From: Candidatus Omnitrophota bacterium
Lineage (GTDB): Bacteria; Omnitrophota; Omnitrophia; JAHJGZ01
Length of the DNA stretch: 63,549 nucleotides
Assembly (NCBI GenBank): GCA_018823795.1
Contig: JAHJGZ010000125.1
Coordinates: 1-63,549 of the forward strand
Direction: 5' to 3'
The translations under genes were made by a program, and so were the position numbers. Each line of letters begins with the position of its first letter. Position 1 is the first letter of the stretch. The notes below the pieces were generated by a model. It was not told where the DNA came from. It did not search any database and was given only the letters and a program-made list of their open reading frames with translations. Shown one piece after another: positions 16,334 through 25,395 of the stretch.

Positions 16334-17347
16334 TTACTTAGAAGATATCTTTCGACGGGGTTTACCTTCTTTAAAAACTCCTATTTTTCGATATTTTGCA
16401 TAGCGATTTTCGCAAAGTTCTTTTTTGGAAATTGTCGTGAGCACTGCCAAATGTTTTTCTAATTTTTCTTTAAGGTTTTTTGCCGTTTTTTTCACGTCGC
16501 GATGGGCACCGCCAAGTGGTTCCTTAACAATATCATCGATCAGTTTTATATCAAATAATTCATCGGCGGTAATTTTAAGCGCAACTGCTGCTTCAGGAGC
16601 ACGCGTGCTATCTTTCCATAGAATTGCGGCACATCCTTCAGGCGAAATGACTGAGTAATAAGCATTTTCAAGCATAATAATCTTATCAGTAACACCAATG
16701 CCTAACGCTCCGCCACTACCCCCCTCACCAATAATAACAGAAATAATAGGAACCTCTAAAATCGACATTGCCCTCAGATTATAGGCAATTGCTTCAGCCT
16801 GCCCCCGTTCTTCCGCCTTGATACCTGGATAGGCCCCCGGTGTATCAATAAAAGTAATGACCGGAAGATTAAACCTTTCAGCAAGTTTCATTACGCGTAA
16901 GGCCTTTCGATACCCTTCCGGATGAGCACTGCCAAAGTGACGATAAATGTTTTCTTTGGTCCCTCTCCCCTTTTGATGGCCAATAACAACCACGCGATAA
17001 TTTCCAATGCGTGCAAATCCAGTAACGATAGCTTTATCATCCCCAAAATAACGGTCTCCGCTTATTTCAATAAAGTCTTCCATCATCAAATCGATGTAAT
17101 TTAATGTATAGGGGCGGTGCGGATGACGCGCTACCTGAACACGCTGCCACGACGTTAAATGAGCATATGTGTTCTTTAATGCTGCATCATATTTTTTCCT
17201 CAAATCTTTTATTTCGTCACTCAGCTCTATGCCATTTTGAGATATATGTTTCAACTCTTTTATCTTTTGATCAAGATCTGCTATTGACTTCTCAAAAGGA
17301 AGATAGACCTCTGCAACTACTTGTTCTTCATTCTTTTCGTTTACCAT
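16334..17347 (-). CDS. accA: Acetyl-CoA carboxylase carboxyltransferase subunit alpha
   Basis: 337 residues. AccA features: LTSWQRVQVARHPHRPYTL near 63-81, GDRYFGDDKAIVTGFARI near 96-113, TFIDTPGAYPGIKAEERGQ near 166-184, and GEGGSGGALGIGVTDKIIM near 209-227. It pairs with AccD to transfer the carboxyl group from biotin to acetyl-CoA, the first step of fatty acid synthesis. No accD is in the window. A structured repeat ends 18 bases upstream of its ATG. Confidence 0.97.
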   Translation of the reverse strand: MVNEKNEEQVVAEVYLPFEKSIADLDQKIKELKHISQNGIELSDEIKDLRKKYDAALKNTYAHLTSWQRVQVARHPHRPYTLNYIDLMMEDFIEISGDRYFGDDKAIVTGFARIGNYRVVVIGHQKGRGTKENIYRHFGSAHPEGYRKALRVMKLAERFNLPVITFIDTPGAYPGIKAEERGQAEAIAYNLRAMSILEVPIISVIIGEGGSGGALGIGVTDKIIMLENAYYSVISPEGCAAILWKDSTRAPEAAVALKITADELFDIKLIDDIVKEPLGGAHRDVKKTAKNLKEKLEKHLAVLTTISKKELCENRYAKYRKIGVFKEGKPRRKISSK

Positions 17348-17364
17348 AACGCCTCTTCGCTTTT

Positions 17365-17548
17365 TTAATGAGTACGTGGCTTATGGAGTTCTACAGGAAC
17401 GACATAAGACACTGTGCGAATTAACCCCAGTGAAATGCTCGCTCACTCAATGTGTTTATGCGAGCAATCTTTGCCCGGTGAAATCCGCCTGCGACGGAAC
17501 AGCAAAATCTTTATTCCTCTGGGCAAAAATTATTTCACTGGGTAAATT
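17365..17548 (-). repeat. Start-proximal structured element, copy 1 (upstream of accA)
   Basis: Read in the accA sense: a hairpin with arms at 17532-17547 and 17421-17436 (ATTTCACTGGG class), then TTAATTCGC (17424-17416), then a stem CTTATG (17408-17403) / CATAAG (17385-17380), then CTCATTAA (17372-17365) just before the accA start. Inside the large hairpin there are further nested hairpins (a TTTGCCC/GGGCAAA pair and a GCTCGC/GCGAGC pair). It shares its layout with copies at 27470 (rpsP) and 53797 (pilT). A separate 10-bp-arm hairpin at 17564-17597 follows in the same gap. Confidence 0.7.
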
Positions 17549-17613
17549 CAGCTAACAGACTTACGTTCATTATATCATATCGTATACATAATGAACGCAA
17601 GCCTGAACTTCAT

Positions 17614-18477
17614 TTAGTCAATAATAACCACTTTTATGCCAACGGGTATCAGTGAATACACCTCTTCAACATCACGATTAAACATCCGCACACATCCCGC
17701 AGTGCTCTGCGAGCCAATCGTTTCCGGCATGGTGGTTCCATGAATGCCATAACCACGCAGATTAAATCCCATCCATCGTGTCCCTAAAATATTTTCGGCA
17801 CTATCAGGAGGAACGATCGCACCGGCATGATACCATGTTGGATCAATTAATTTATCCCGTATGGTAAATAAGCCCACCGGCGTATTATTATCTTTACCCG
17901 TGGCTACGGTATATGTCTTAACAATTCTATCATTGAGTTTAACCTGTAACGTGTTATCCGATTTATCAACAAAGATAGAAAAAGATGCTGTTATTACTTT
18001 AAGCGTATCGTCTGGATAAATCGTTGAAGAACTTAGCCCATTGCTTTTCTTGATAAGCTCAATCGTTGTTCCATATTTTTTTGCAATTTTATAAAGACTA
18101 TCTCCTGACTTAACGGTATAGAAAGTACAATTATCTGTTTTAAGGCGAGAAAAAATAATTTTTAGATTTATATCCTCAAATTCCCGACGTATCTCATCAC
18201 TGACTGACAAACCTGAAGCATCGGGGGTAATGATATTTCTATACACTTTTTGGGCTTCAAGCAGTTTTCCCTCTTGAGACAGTGCGCGCGCTCTTTGTAC
18301 GAGGATAGTAACACTTTCTTGATTAATGAGATCTTGTTCACGGACCGCCGTCTGCTCTACTGCATAACCGTATGATACAAAAATGGCTAAACTCAAAAAA
18401 AACACAATAATGCTTGTAACTTTAAAGAAAGACATTGTTTGGACGGTTCGTTCCATAGTGTGTATGAATAATATCAT
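17614..18477 (-). CDS. LysM and L,D-transpeptidase (YkuD) protein
   Basis: 287 residues: an N-terminal hydrophobic signal or anchor (VTSIIVFFLSLAIFVSYGYA), a short helical region, a LysM domain at about 117-163 (YTVKSGDSLYKIAKKYG), and a YkuD catalytic domain at about 168-287. The active-site motif is GIHGTTMPETIG then STAGCVRM, with the nucleophilic Cys and upstream His in place. Such enzymes make 3-3 peptidoglycan cross-links or attach proteins to the wall in the periplasm. Its start overlaps the upstream gene's stop (ATGA). No strong Shine-Dalgarno is seen; internal Met8 and Met15 are alternative starts. Confidence 0.9.
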   Translation of the reverse strand: MILFIHTMERTVQTMSFFKVTSIIVFFLSLAIFVSYGYAVEQTAVREQDLINQESVTILVQRARALSQEGKLLEAQKVYRNIITPDASGLSVSDEIRREFEDINLKIIFSRLKTDNCTFYTVKSGDSLYKIAKKYGTTIELIKKSNGLSSSTIYPDDTLKVITASFSIFVDKSDNTLQVKLNDRIVKTYTVATGKDNNTPVGLFTIRDKLIDPTWYHAGAIVPPDSAENILGTRWMGFNLRGYGIHGTTMPETIGSQSTAGCVRMFNRDVEEVYSLIPVGIKVVIID

Positions 18478-18914
18478 CTCATGGCAATGGCTACTAAAAT
18501 CCCCATTGCTGCTCCAACAAAAACTTCAATGGGGGTATGCCCAAGCAGATCTCTCAGCCGTGTTTCTTTGACTTCACCGGTTTCGTATAAATCATCGACA
18601 ACCTGATTCAGTACTGACGCCTGCTTCCCCACTGCTCTTCGCACGCCAGCAGCATCAAACATAGTAATAAGAGTAAAAACTAATGTAATGGCAAAAATTA
18701 TCGATCCAAAACCGTAATAATACCCTACAACTGTTGCAAGAGCAGCAACAGCAGCAGAATGAGTACTGGGCATCCCTCCGGTACTCACCAGCCAACGAAA
18801 ATTAAACCGTCTTTCTCGAATGATACCGAGAAATACCTTAACCGTTTGAGCTAATATCCATGCTATTAGAACGGCAAGAAATGCTCTTCCTTCACCATAA
18901 CCGCTGGTACTCAT
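18474..18914 (-). CDS. DUF212 (YuiD-type) membrane protein
   Basis: 146 residues with about four membrane segments and the motif STGGMPSTHSAAVAAL near 44-59, characteristic of the DUF212 family related to PAP2-type acid phosphatases and vanadium haloperoxidases. The conserved C-terminal GHTPIEVFVGAAMGI is also present. Its substrate is unknown. It overlaps the L,D-transpeptidase by four bases, suggesting a shared envelope-related role (inference). Confidence 0.88.
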   Translation of the reverse strand: MSTSGYGEGRAFLAVLIAWILAQTVKVFLGIIRERRFNFRWLVSTGGMPSTHSAAVAALATVVGYYYGFGSIIFAITLVFTLITMFDAAGVRRAVGKQASVLNQVVDDLYETGEVKETRLRDLLGHTPIEVFVGAAMGILVAIAMR

Positions 18915-19116
18915 ATAGATAACCTCATTGTGTGATTCTAAACTATCGACTTTTTTATATTAACGATATTGCATATATATTATATAGCATCTGCAACACG
19001 CCTTTTTGTACTTTTTCTCTAATCCCCCTCATGTTAAAAAAGTGGGGAATTATAATATATAGCTATAAAAAAAGCAAGTAATTAAAAAACCTCCTTTTTC
19101 TTTGGCAGACAATGTC

Positions 19117-20700
19117 TTATGAGCGATTCAACCAGTTCCGGTCCAACCCTCGATATTGCAATGCTTCTGAAATATCATCCGATTCAATGGGTATGACTTT
19201 ATCTAGGAGAGAAATGTGCCGCGGCGTGCAGGAATGCACCGTTTTCATATCGCGTATGGTTCGGGCAATTTTGAGAATTTTATGATACGCACGGGCAGAA
19301 AAGGCGAGTTCCTTCATAGCAAGCTCAAGGAGTTCCTGTGCCTTATTGGTGCGCGTACAAAACGCGTCTATCTCTTTGGGATTCATTTGAGCATTGAAAT
19401 GTATATTTTTTGTATTCCTGAATCGTTCCTCCTGTAGTTGTCGCACCTGATTAACCCTCTGTCTGATTTTTTCCGAACTTTCTTCCGTATGGTCGCTTTT
19501 AAACTCTTTTATAGTAAGGCGTCCGACCTCAATGTGCATATCGATTCTATCAAGAAGGGGGCCTGAAATTTTTGAAAGATACTTTTCAATTTTTGCAGTA
19601 GAACAATGGCATTCTTTCTTTCTATCGCCAAAAAAACCACACGGACAGGGATTCATTGCACACACAAGTATAAAGCTAGCCGGAAATGTCATAACCTGCT
19701 TTATTCGTGCTACGGTAACCGTCTTATCTTCCATAGGTAGCCGCAACACTTCAAGAACATTACGATTAAATTCGGGCAACTCATCAAGAAATAAAATACC
19801 GTTATGTGCAAGACTTACTTCGCCAGGTTTGGGAATAGGCCCCCCACCCGCCAAGGCAATTGCTGAAATGGTGTGGTGTGGAAAGCGGAAAGGCCGAAGA
19901 GAAATAAATCCATGATGTGATTTTAATGTACCGGTTGCACTATGAACTTTTGTTATTTCCAATGCTTCATCATATGTAAGATCAGGAAAAATAGTAGGGA
20001 GTCTTTTTGCAAGCATTGTTTTTCCTGACCCTGGCGGTCCAACCATAAGAATATTATGGGCTCCGCTCACGGCTATTTCAAGCGCTCGTTTCGTAAAAAG
20101 CTGCCCACGTACGTCACTAAAATCAACAGGATATTTTTGTTTATTCTGTAAATAGTTAGATAAAGAAACTGAAAATTGGGTAATAGTTTTATCACCATTT
20201 AAAAAATGAACCGCCTCTTCCAAGCTCCTCACCGGATAGACAGCAACGTTCTGTTGTAATGCAGCTTCACGTGCGTTATAAATCGGAAGAATAAGTTTTT
20301 TGATAGTTCCCTTAAGTCCCATTGCAATAGGTAACGCCCCCTTTACCGCTCGCAATGCACCGTTAAGGGCTAATTCGCCTATAATACAAAATGATTCGAC
20401 ATGCTTTGGATGTATATGTCCATGTGCAACAAGTATAGCAATGGCGATTGGTAAATCAAAAATCGGACCTTCTTTTTTTATATCAGCAGGGGCAAGATTA
20501 ATGAGTATCTTTTTGCGTGAAGGGAAATGAAATCCACTATTTTTTATAGCTGCTTTTATTCTATCTTTGCTTTCTTTAACTGCCTGATCGGGTAAGCCGA
20601 CAATGGTAATTTGTGGAAGCCCGCTTGAAATATCGACTTCAACTTCAATTAAACTTGATTCGATTCCAACACATAATGAGCTTGTTATTTTTGCAAGCAT
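19117..20700 (-). CDS. comM: YifB/ComM family Mg-chelatase-like AAA+ ATPase
   Basis: 527 residues. N-terminal Lon-S16-like domain (SLIEVEVDISSGLPQITIVG near 15-34), then a Mg-chelatase ChlI-type ATPase with Walker A GPPGSGKTML near 217-226, Walker B-type GILFLDELPEF near 297-307, and a C-terminal ChlI domain (ARAYHKILKIARTIRD). ComM is a hexameric helicase that extends branch migration during natural transformation and recombination. It is full length with all motifs intact. It stands alone between short gaps. Confidence 0.93.
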   Translation of the reverse strand: MLAKITSSLCVGIESSLIEVEVDISSGLPQITIVGLPDQAVKESKDRIKAAIKNSGFHFPSRKKILINLAPADIKKEGPIFDLPIAIAILVAHGHIHPKHVESFCIIGELALNGALRAVKGALPIAMGLKGTIKKLILPIYNAREAALQQNVAVYPVRSLEEAVHFLNGDKTITQFSVSLSNYLQNKQKYPVDFSDVRGQLFTKRALEIAVSGAHNILMVGPPGSGKTMLAKRLPTIFPDLTYDEALEITKVHSATGTLKSHHGFISLRPFRFPHHTISAIALAGGGPIPKPGEVSLAHNGILFLDELPEFNRNVLEVLRLPMEDKTVTVARIKQVMTFPASFILVCAMNPCPCGFFGDRKKECHCSTAKIEKYLSKISGPLLDRIDMHIEVGRLTIKEFKSDHTEESSEKIRQRVNQVRQLQEERFRNTKNIHFNAQMNPKEIDAFCTRTNKAQELLELAMKELAFSARAYHKILKIARTIRDMKTVHSCTPRHISLLDKVIPIESDDISEALQYRGLDRNWLNRS

Positions 20701-20882
20701 GGCATTTGGTTCTTTTTACTGAGTTTTCGTGTTATGTTTTATTTATAAAGCTTGTATTTATAACATATATATTATATACTTTCAACATATATTGCACCAA
20801 TAAATTAATCTCTATTGAACAATATATTACTATAACTTTTTTATTTACAAGTAGTTAGATTGATAGATCCGACGGGAACATG

Positions 20883-21989
20883 CTAGAGGTAATTTTGAAC
20901 GCCAGCCCTTCCTTTTAAGAGGTTTTGTGCAGCAGATAGTACTTCATCAAGCGGTATGTCTTTCACCCTTTCTTTGACTAAAACGCAATGCCTTAGTCCC
21001 CACGGCCGAGATTCTTCAGGAATAGTACGCAGTAATCCGAAAAGCGCAATAACAGGAATATCGAGCGCTGCAGCAATATGCATCGGACCGGTATCATTAG
21101 AAATAAAAAGGGCGCATTTGTTAATCAGTGCAGCGGTTTGTAAAAGATCGGTTTTTCCTGCAGCAATGATGGGCTTCTTCGTCATAGACGAAGTCATGTC
21201 TGAAATAATTGTCCGTGCTTCATACGAAGAACCGGTTACCAGTATCTGTGCATGAAATTCATTTTGTAAAATTTCGGCCAGTTTTCTAAACTTTTCGAGA
21301 GGCCACATTTTATCTTTACTAAAGGCACCGATTTGAAAACCAACGAGCACATCAGTGCTTTTGACTTTATTGTCCGCAAGAAAATTTTCTGCAAACTGAC
21401 GGTCGCGCGGGCCTATGTGTACTTGTGGAAATATATCCTTTGCTTCAACACTGATGCCAATATCTTTCAAAATACGGGAATAAATATCAATAAAATTATA
21501 ACGAAACTTTGACCGCAGACCTCTTTGATTTGACATAATATAAACAAATTTTGCTGTCTCTTTTCCATATACAACAAACTTCCCTTGTTTATCCATCGCC
21601 CGCCCTAACATATAACGTGGTTTAAGATAACGAACAGCAATTGCTCCAAAATCCGAGAATGGATTAACAACAAGGTCAAATTGATGTAATCGAAGCGCAT
21701 CGAAAAGACGAAATGCAGAAAAGCTCATATGAAGAATCGTTTTCGCATCTTTCATAATGTCTCGGACTTCCTGATGGGGCATATAAAAAACATCGTCAAG
21801 GTAGGGATTATTACGTAAGAGTATATCAGCAGGAGATGAAGCAAGGCATGCTAAATAACAATCGGGGTAGCGTTCCTTAAGAACACGAAACAAAAATGTT
21901 GAACGGACAACATCACCAATTCGATCAAGATTAACAACAAGGATCTTTTTAAGTTCCATCCACATTTCCTTCCTCAAACGTTTCAGCAT
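20883..21989 (-). CDS. Glycosyltransferase family 9 (heptosyltransferase-like)
   Basis: 368 residues as written. KKILVVNLDRIGDVVRSTFL near 14-33 is the GT9 N-terminal signature, and ALFISNDTGPMHIAAALDIP near 290-309 is the donor-binding region. GT9 enzymes add heptose to lipid A-core oligosaccharide in the inner leaflet. A start at Met12 (MELKKILVV) would remove most of the overlap with the upstream Maf-like gene. Because that gene is Maf-like, the acceptor could be flagellin rather than LPS; this is inference. Confidence 0.87.
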   Translation of the reverse strand: MLKRLRKEMWMELKKILVVNLDRIGDVVRSTFLFRVLKERYPDCYLACLASSPADILLRNNPYLDDVFYMPHQEVRDIMKDAKTILHMSFSAFRLFDALRLHQFDLVVNPFSDFGAIAVRYLKPRYMLGRAMDKQGKFVVYGKETAKFVYIMSNQRGLRSKFRYNFIDIYSRILKDIGISVEAKDIFPQVHIGPRDRQFAENFLADNKVKSTDVLVGFQIGAFSKDKMWPLEKFRKLAEILQNEFHAQILVTGSSYEARTIISDMTSSMTKKPIIAAGKTDLLQTAALINKCALFISNDTGPMHIAAALDIPVIALFGLLRTIPEESRPWGLRHCVLVKERVKDIPLDEVLSAAQNLLKGRAGVQNYL

Positions 21990-22761
21990 ACGAATAATGA
22001 CTAAAAAGATAATATGCAGCCAGCAATCCTATCTTTTTATCATCGAACGGCCGTCCTTCCTGAACTTCGGTACGAAAATACGAAAGACAGTCCTTATAGC
22101 TTCCTAAAAACGTTTTGCCTAAACCACCCGTTCTGAGATCATCAATTGCATAGACTAATTGCTCTCTCGCTGTCTGTATTTGACTCAAAGCCTTATCAAT
22201 AAATCCTCGCATATCATGAAAAAAAGTATTATATCGATCCCACCGCTTATAGAAGGGAATAAAATCAATGGTAAATGTCTTCCGATCATACGGGACAAAA
22301 TTGTTAATAACTGTTTTAATCATCTGTTCCATACGAAAACGGTTTTCTTCCACAATAATGAATACTCTATCATCCCCAAGCGGGGCATGATAATCGATAC
22401 GGGTAAGTGCTTCTTTAAAAAGCGGTGGGCAGGGTTCCACAATAAGTATTTTTTGTGTTGGTATTAATTGTTTATATAACTGCAATACATGATACCCTAA
22501 ACCAAATCCTACTATCACAAAAAGGTCTATATCCTCCCGATAAACTTCCCTACTCATTGTTTCAGCTTCCTTGCAAGGATTATACACACTATGGAGAAAC
22601 TGCTCCTTTCCTCCATCTGAAAATACTTTTGCCGTACATGAATCATCTTTTGCTTTAAGGATAGAAAAGGAGGGATTGTTGGTAGAAACACTCTCCAGCC
22701 GCTGCACCAATGCACCAAAACGAACATCCAATGATTGGAGGTTGCCATTAAAATAGTTCAT
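21949..22761 (-). CDS. Maf-like motility accessory factor, N-terminal domain only
   Basis: 270 residues. The region LFVIVGFGLGYHVLQLYKQL near 80-99 and ILIVEPCPPLFKEAL near 106-120 match the N-terminal domain of Maf flagellin glycosyltransferases. The following DUF115/MptE-like core of full-length Maf (about 600 residues in total) is missing: the frame ends with GNVDGT and runs into the GT9 gene by about 41 bases. It is therefore either a genuine domain-only member or a truncated Maf whose catalytic partner is now the GT9 gene. It fits a flagellin-modification role with the flagellins at 4-6 kb. Confidence 0.65.
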   Translation of the reverse strand: MNYFNGNLQSLDVRFGALVQRLESVSTNNPSFSILKAKDDSCTAKVFSDGGKEQFLHSVYNPCKEAETMSREVYREDIDLFVIVGFGLGYHVLQLYKQLIPTQKILIVEPCPPLFKEALTRIDYHAPLGDDRVFIIVEENRFRMEQMIKTVINNFVPYDRKTFTIDFIPFYKRWDRYNTFFHDMRGFIDKALSQIQTAREQLVYAIDDLRTGGLGKTFLGSYKDCLSYFRTEVQEGRPFDDKKIGLLAAYYLFSHYSYAETFEEGNVDGT

Positions 22762-22901
22762 AGTGTCTTATATTTGTTATATATGCTGAAATTAGGGGCT
22801 ACTGCAGTTTTTTATTAGTAAGAGTTTAGCATAAATCAACTTGTCATTACAATCATTTACAATTATACTAACGAGCACATTGGACACAAACGGAAGACCC
22901 T

Positions 22902-23567
22902 ATGAATACTTGCGCACTGATACCTGTTTTTAATCAAGAATCTACTATTAAGAATGTCGTTATAAAGACGCGTCAATACATACCCATTGTCGTTGTCATT
23001 GATGATGGATCCTATGATAATACTGCTGATGAAGCAATTGCGGGTGGTGCAATAATCCTGAGAAATGAGCTAAATCAAGGCAAAGGGGCTGCATTAAAAA
23101 AAGGATTTGGCTATGCCTGTGATAACAATTACGATGCGGTTATTACCTTAGATGGGGATGGACAGCATGATCCTGAAGATATTGCACACCTGCTGTCTCG
23201 GATAGACAAAGCTGATATTATTATAGGATCCCGCATAGAAAACTCTCACAATATGCCACGGTTAACACTGATAGCAAATATTATCCTTTCTCGAATAATT
23301 TCGCTCCTGTCACAGCAATCTGCACACGACAGCCAATCTGGTTTTCGCCTTATTAAAACATCAGTTTTAAAGCACATTCGATTAATAACAAATCGTTATG
23401 AGATGGAAACTGAGTTATTAATTAAAGCACATAGAAATGGTTTCACAAGCATAGAAGTGCCTATAAAAACGATTTATTACAAGAGGCTGCCACGTTCCAC
23501 TATTGTTGAAGACACCTGCTACATGATAAAACTCTTTTGTTCTCCGCATCTTTATTCTCACTTATAA
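22902..23567 (+). CDS. Glycosyltransferase family 2 (DPM synthase-like)
   Basis: 221 residues with the GT-A fold: CALIPVFNQESTIKNVV near 4-20, VVVIDDGSYDNTADEAI near 31-47, and the metal-binding VITLDGDGQHDPEDI near 80-94. SQSGFRLIKTSVL near 145-157 is typical of polyprenyl-phosphate mannosyl/glucosyltransferase relatives. There are no membrane helices, so it is probably a soluble enzyme charging a lipid carrier at the membrane face. It diverges from the Maf-like gene and precedes a secreted metallopeptidase. Confidence 0.9.
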   Translation: MNTCALIPVFNQESTIKNVVIKTRQYIPIVVVIDDGSYDNTADEAIAGGAIILRNELNQGKGAALKKGFGYACDNNYDAVITLDGDGQHDPEDIAHLLSRIDKADIIIGSRIENSHNMPRLTLIANIILSRIISLLSQQSAHDSQSGFRLIKTSVLKHIRLITNRYEMETELLIKAHRNGFTSIEVPIKTIYYKRLPRSTIVEDTCYMIKLFCSPHLYSHL

Positions 23568-23667
23568 AAATACATAATCCTATGCTACCTTGTAGAAGGA
23601 GCATGTACATTAGTGCTTGCCATTTTCTTGTTATACGGTACAATTCAATAAGAGGTGAGGCACTTTA

Positions 23668-25005
23668 ATGGGTATAAAACAAATATTATATGGCTATTTA
23701 TTCTTTTTTTTTCTTTTTCTCTCATTTCCTCTTTGTTCTACCAGTGACGTTATCGAATTAAAAAATGGCGACATGATTAAATGTGCTATTTCTTCAGAAG
23801 ATATGCATGAGGTTACCTGTCATACTTCCCTAGGAAGGCTAACGATCCCCAAAAATAGCATTGTCAACATAACGCATTCATCTCCAGAAGAAAATGCCGC
23901 ACTGCGTAAAAAGTGGCTGATGCAAAAAAAGGAATACAAAAAAAAGCTCCTTACTCAAGCATCTACTGTTCAAACCGACAAAGATGGAGAACGATTAGTT
24001 AAGTATCGGTCACAATGGATCACACCAGAAGAGTACGCTACATTAAAAAAAGAAACCTTTACCAAAAAACAAGGACGTCTCAAAGTAGAACGAGAACAAC
24101 ACGAAGCCCTTCTGCAAGAGAAAGAATACAAAAAAAGAAAAAATGAAACGATTGAAGAAATTCGTCAAGGCAGCATGCGTCGTTCCCGTGAAGCAAATGA
24201 CATCCTCGAAACCGATGAATGGCTTATGGAAAGGAATGCTCAATTTACTATTTTTTATAACACTGGCGACATTGCTTCCTTTGCAAAAAAATTAAAAGAT
24301 ATAAGTAGCTCCTATTATGAAAAAGCACAAAATGATTTAGGTTTAGAAAAAGCATTTATTTTAAATGAAAGGGTTGAAGTTTTTCTTGTCACCGATCCGG
24401 TGATGTGGGAGACGCTTATTGCAACCGTCTCTCATGTAGAAACCAAACGGGGATTAGCGAATTATTACAAAAAAGAAATCTTCCTTGATGCAATTGATAC
24501 AACTAAACAAATAAACAACTTCTTTGCCCACGAGCTAAGTCATATACTCATAGAAGAATTTGTAGTACAAAATCTTTCAAAAAAACACTCTATCCCTCTT
24601 TGCATCAAAGAAGGATTTGCCCATTATCAAGGGCCTGTCGCTACCTATATTTTGCCAAAGGAAAAACTTAAAAAAGCAACAACGAGCAATTATTATATAC
24701 AATTTGATAAACTGCTCGCAATTTCTACCTATCCGCAGGAATCGCTCCAACAAGAGCTGTTCCACACAGAAGCGGCTTCACTTATAGAGTTCTTTTTTAG
24801 TCGATACGACGGAAAGAAATTTAATGAATTCCTCATAGAATTTGCAAAGACCTTCCATCGTCTTGCCCCACGGCATGACACCGTAACGCCTGAAATAACA
24901 CGAGAAATTATGTATGCAACCATTCAAGATAGTTTCCTAAGAAAAGATTTCGCGGGTTATGCGAGTTTTGAAGAGGCATGGTTACGGTATGCAATAAAAG
25001 AATAG
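23668..25005 (+). CDS. Predicted secreted zinc metallopeptidase
   Basis: 445 residues. A signal peptide (hydrophobic core LFFFFLFLSFPLCS) leads to a small beta domain (VIELKNGDMIKCAISS), then a Lys/Glu-rich coiled coil to about 170. The C-terminal half has HELSHILIEE at about 288-297 and EGFAHYQ at about 315, i.e. HExxH plus a downstream Glu about 23 residues later, the gluzincin/peptidase-MA pattern. The zinc ligands look complete. Substrate unknown. GAGGTGAG lies upstream of the ATG. Confidence 0.75.
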   Translation: MGIKQILYGYLFFFFLFLSFPLCSTSDVIELKNGDMIKCAISSEDMHEVTCHTSLGRLTIPKNSIVNITHSSPEENAALRKKWLMQKKEYKKKLLTQASTVQTDKDGERLVKYRSQWITPEEYATLKKETFTKKQGRLKVEREQHEALLQEKEYKKRKNETIEEIRQGSMRRSREANDILETDEWLMERNAQFTIFYNTGDIASFAKKLKDISSSYYEKAQNDLGLEKAFILNERVEVFLVTDPVMWETLIATVSHVETKRGLANYYKKEIFLDAIDTTKQINNFFAHELSHILIEEFVVQNLSKKHSIPLCIKEGFAHYQGPVATYILPKEKLKKATTSNYYIQFDKLLAISTYPQESLQQELFHTEAASLIEFFFSRYDGKKFNEFLIEFAKTFHRLAPRHDTVTPEITREIMYATIQDSFLRKDFAGYASFEEAWLRYAIKE

Positions 25006-25025
25006 CTGTTCTATCCCTAAGGGTG

Positions 25026-25391
25026 TTATTCTACATCAAAAGCATCTTTTATAATGGTAATCTCGGTAAAATATTCTTTTTTCTTATCAAATAGCAGTTC
25101 AACAACATCAAACCGATAGTTACTACACGTTTGACGAGTAGCATTACAAAAAAAGTGAGCTGTTTTGATAAGTTTTTTCTTTTTTCGTGCGTCAATTGCT
25201 TCAGCCGGAAACCCAAAAGAGATGCCGCCGCGTGTTTTGATTTCAATAAAGCAAAGGGCGTTCTCCTCCTGTGCAATAATATCAATTTCTCCCAGGGGGC
25301 ACATATAATTAGAAGCAAGAATCGTATACCCCTGCTCTATTAAATATGCATGCGCGCGTTCCTCTCCTTTTTTACCCAATGTCTTATTCAT
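25026..25391 (-). CDS. yraN: UPF0102 family protein YraN
   Basis: 121 residues with the nuclease-like UPF0102 core: GKKGEERAHAYLIEQGYTIL (6-25), GEIDIIAQEENALCFIEIKT near 34-53 with the D-E-K residues of the PD-(D/E)xK fold, and YRFDVVELL near 92-100. Function is unproven; a structure-specific nuclease is suspected for the family. It sits 4 bases downstream of rnhB, the conserved pairing. Confidence 0.92.
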   Translation of the reverse strand: MNKTLGKKGEERAHAYLIEQGYTILASNYMCPLGEIDIIAQEENALCFIEIKTRGGISFGFPAEAIDARKKKKLIKTAHFFCNATRQTCSNYRFDVVELLFDKKKEYFTEITIIKDAFDVE

Positions 25392-25395
25392 CTTT

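Noticed and set aside
17350-17613. tRNA or small RNA gene in the hairpin-rich gap before accA
   Set aside because: No cloverleaf or anticodon arm is present; the hairpins fit the repeated start-proximal element instead.
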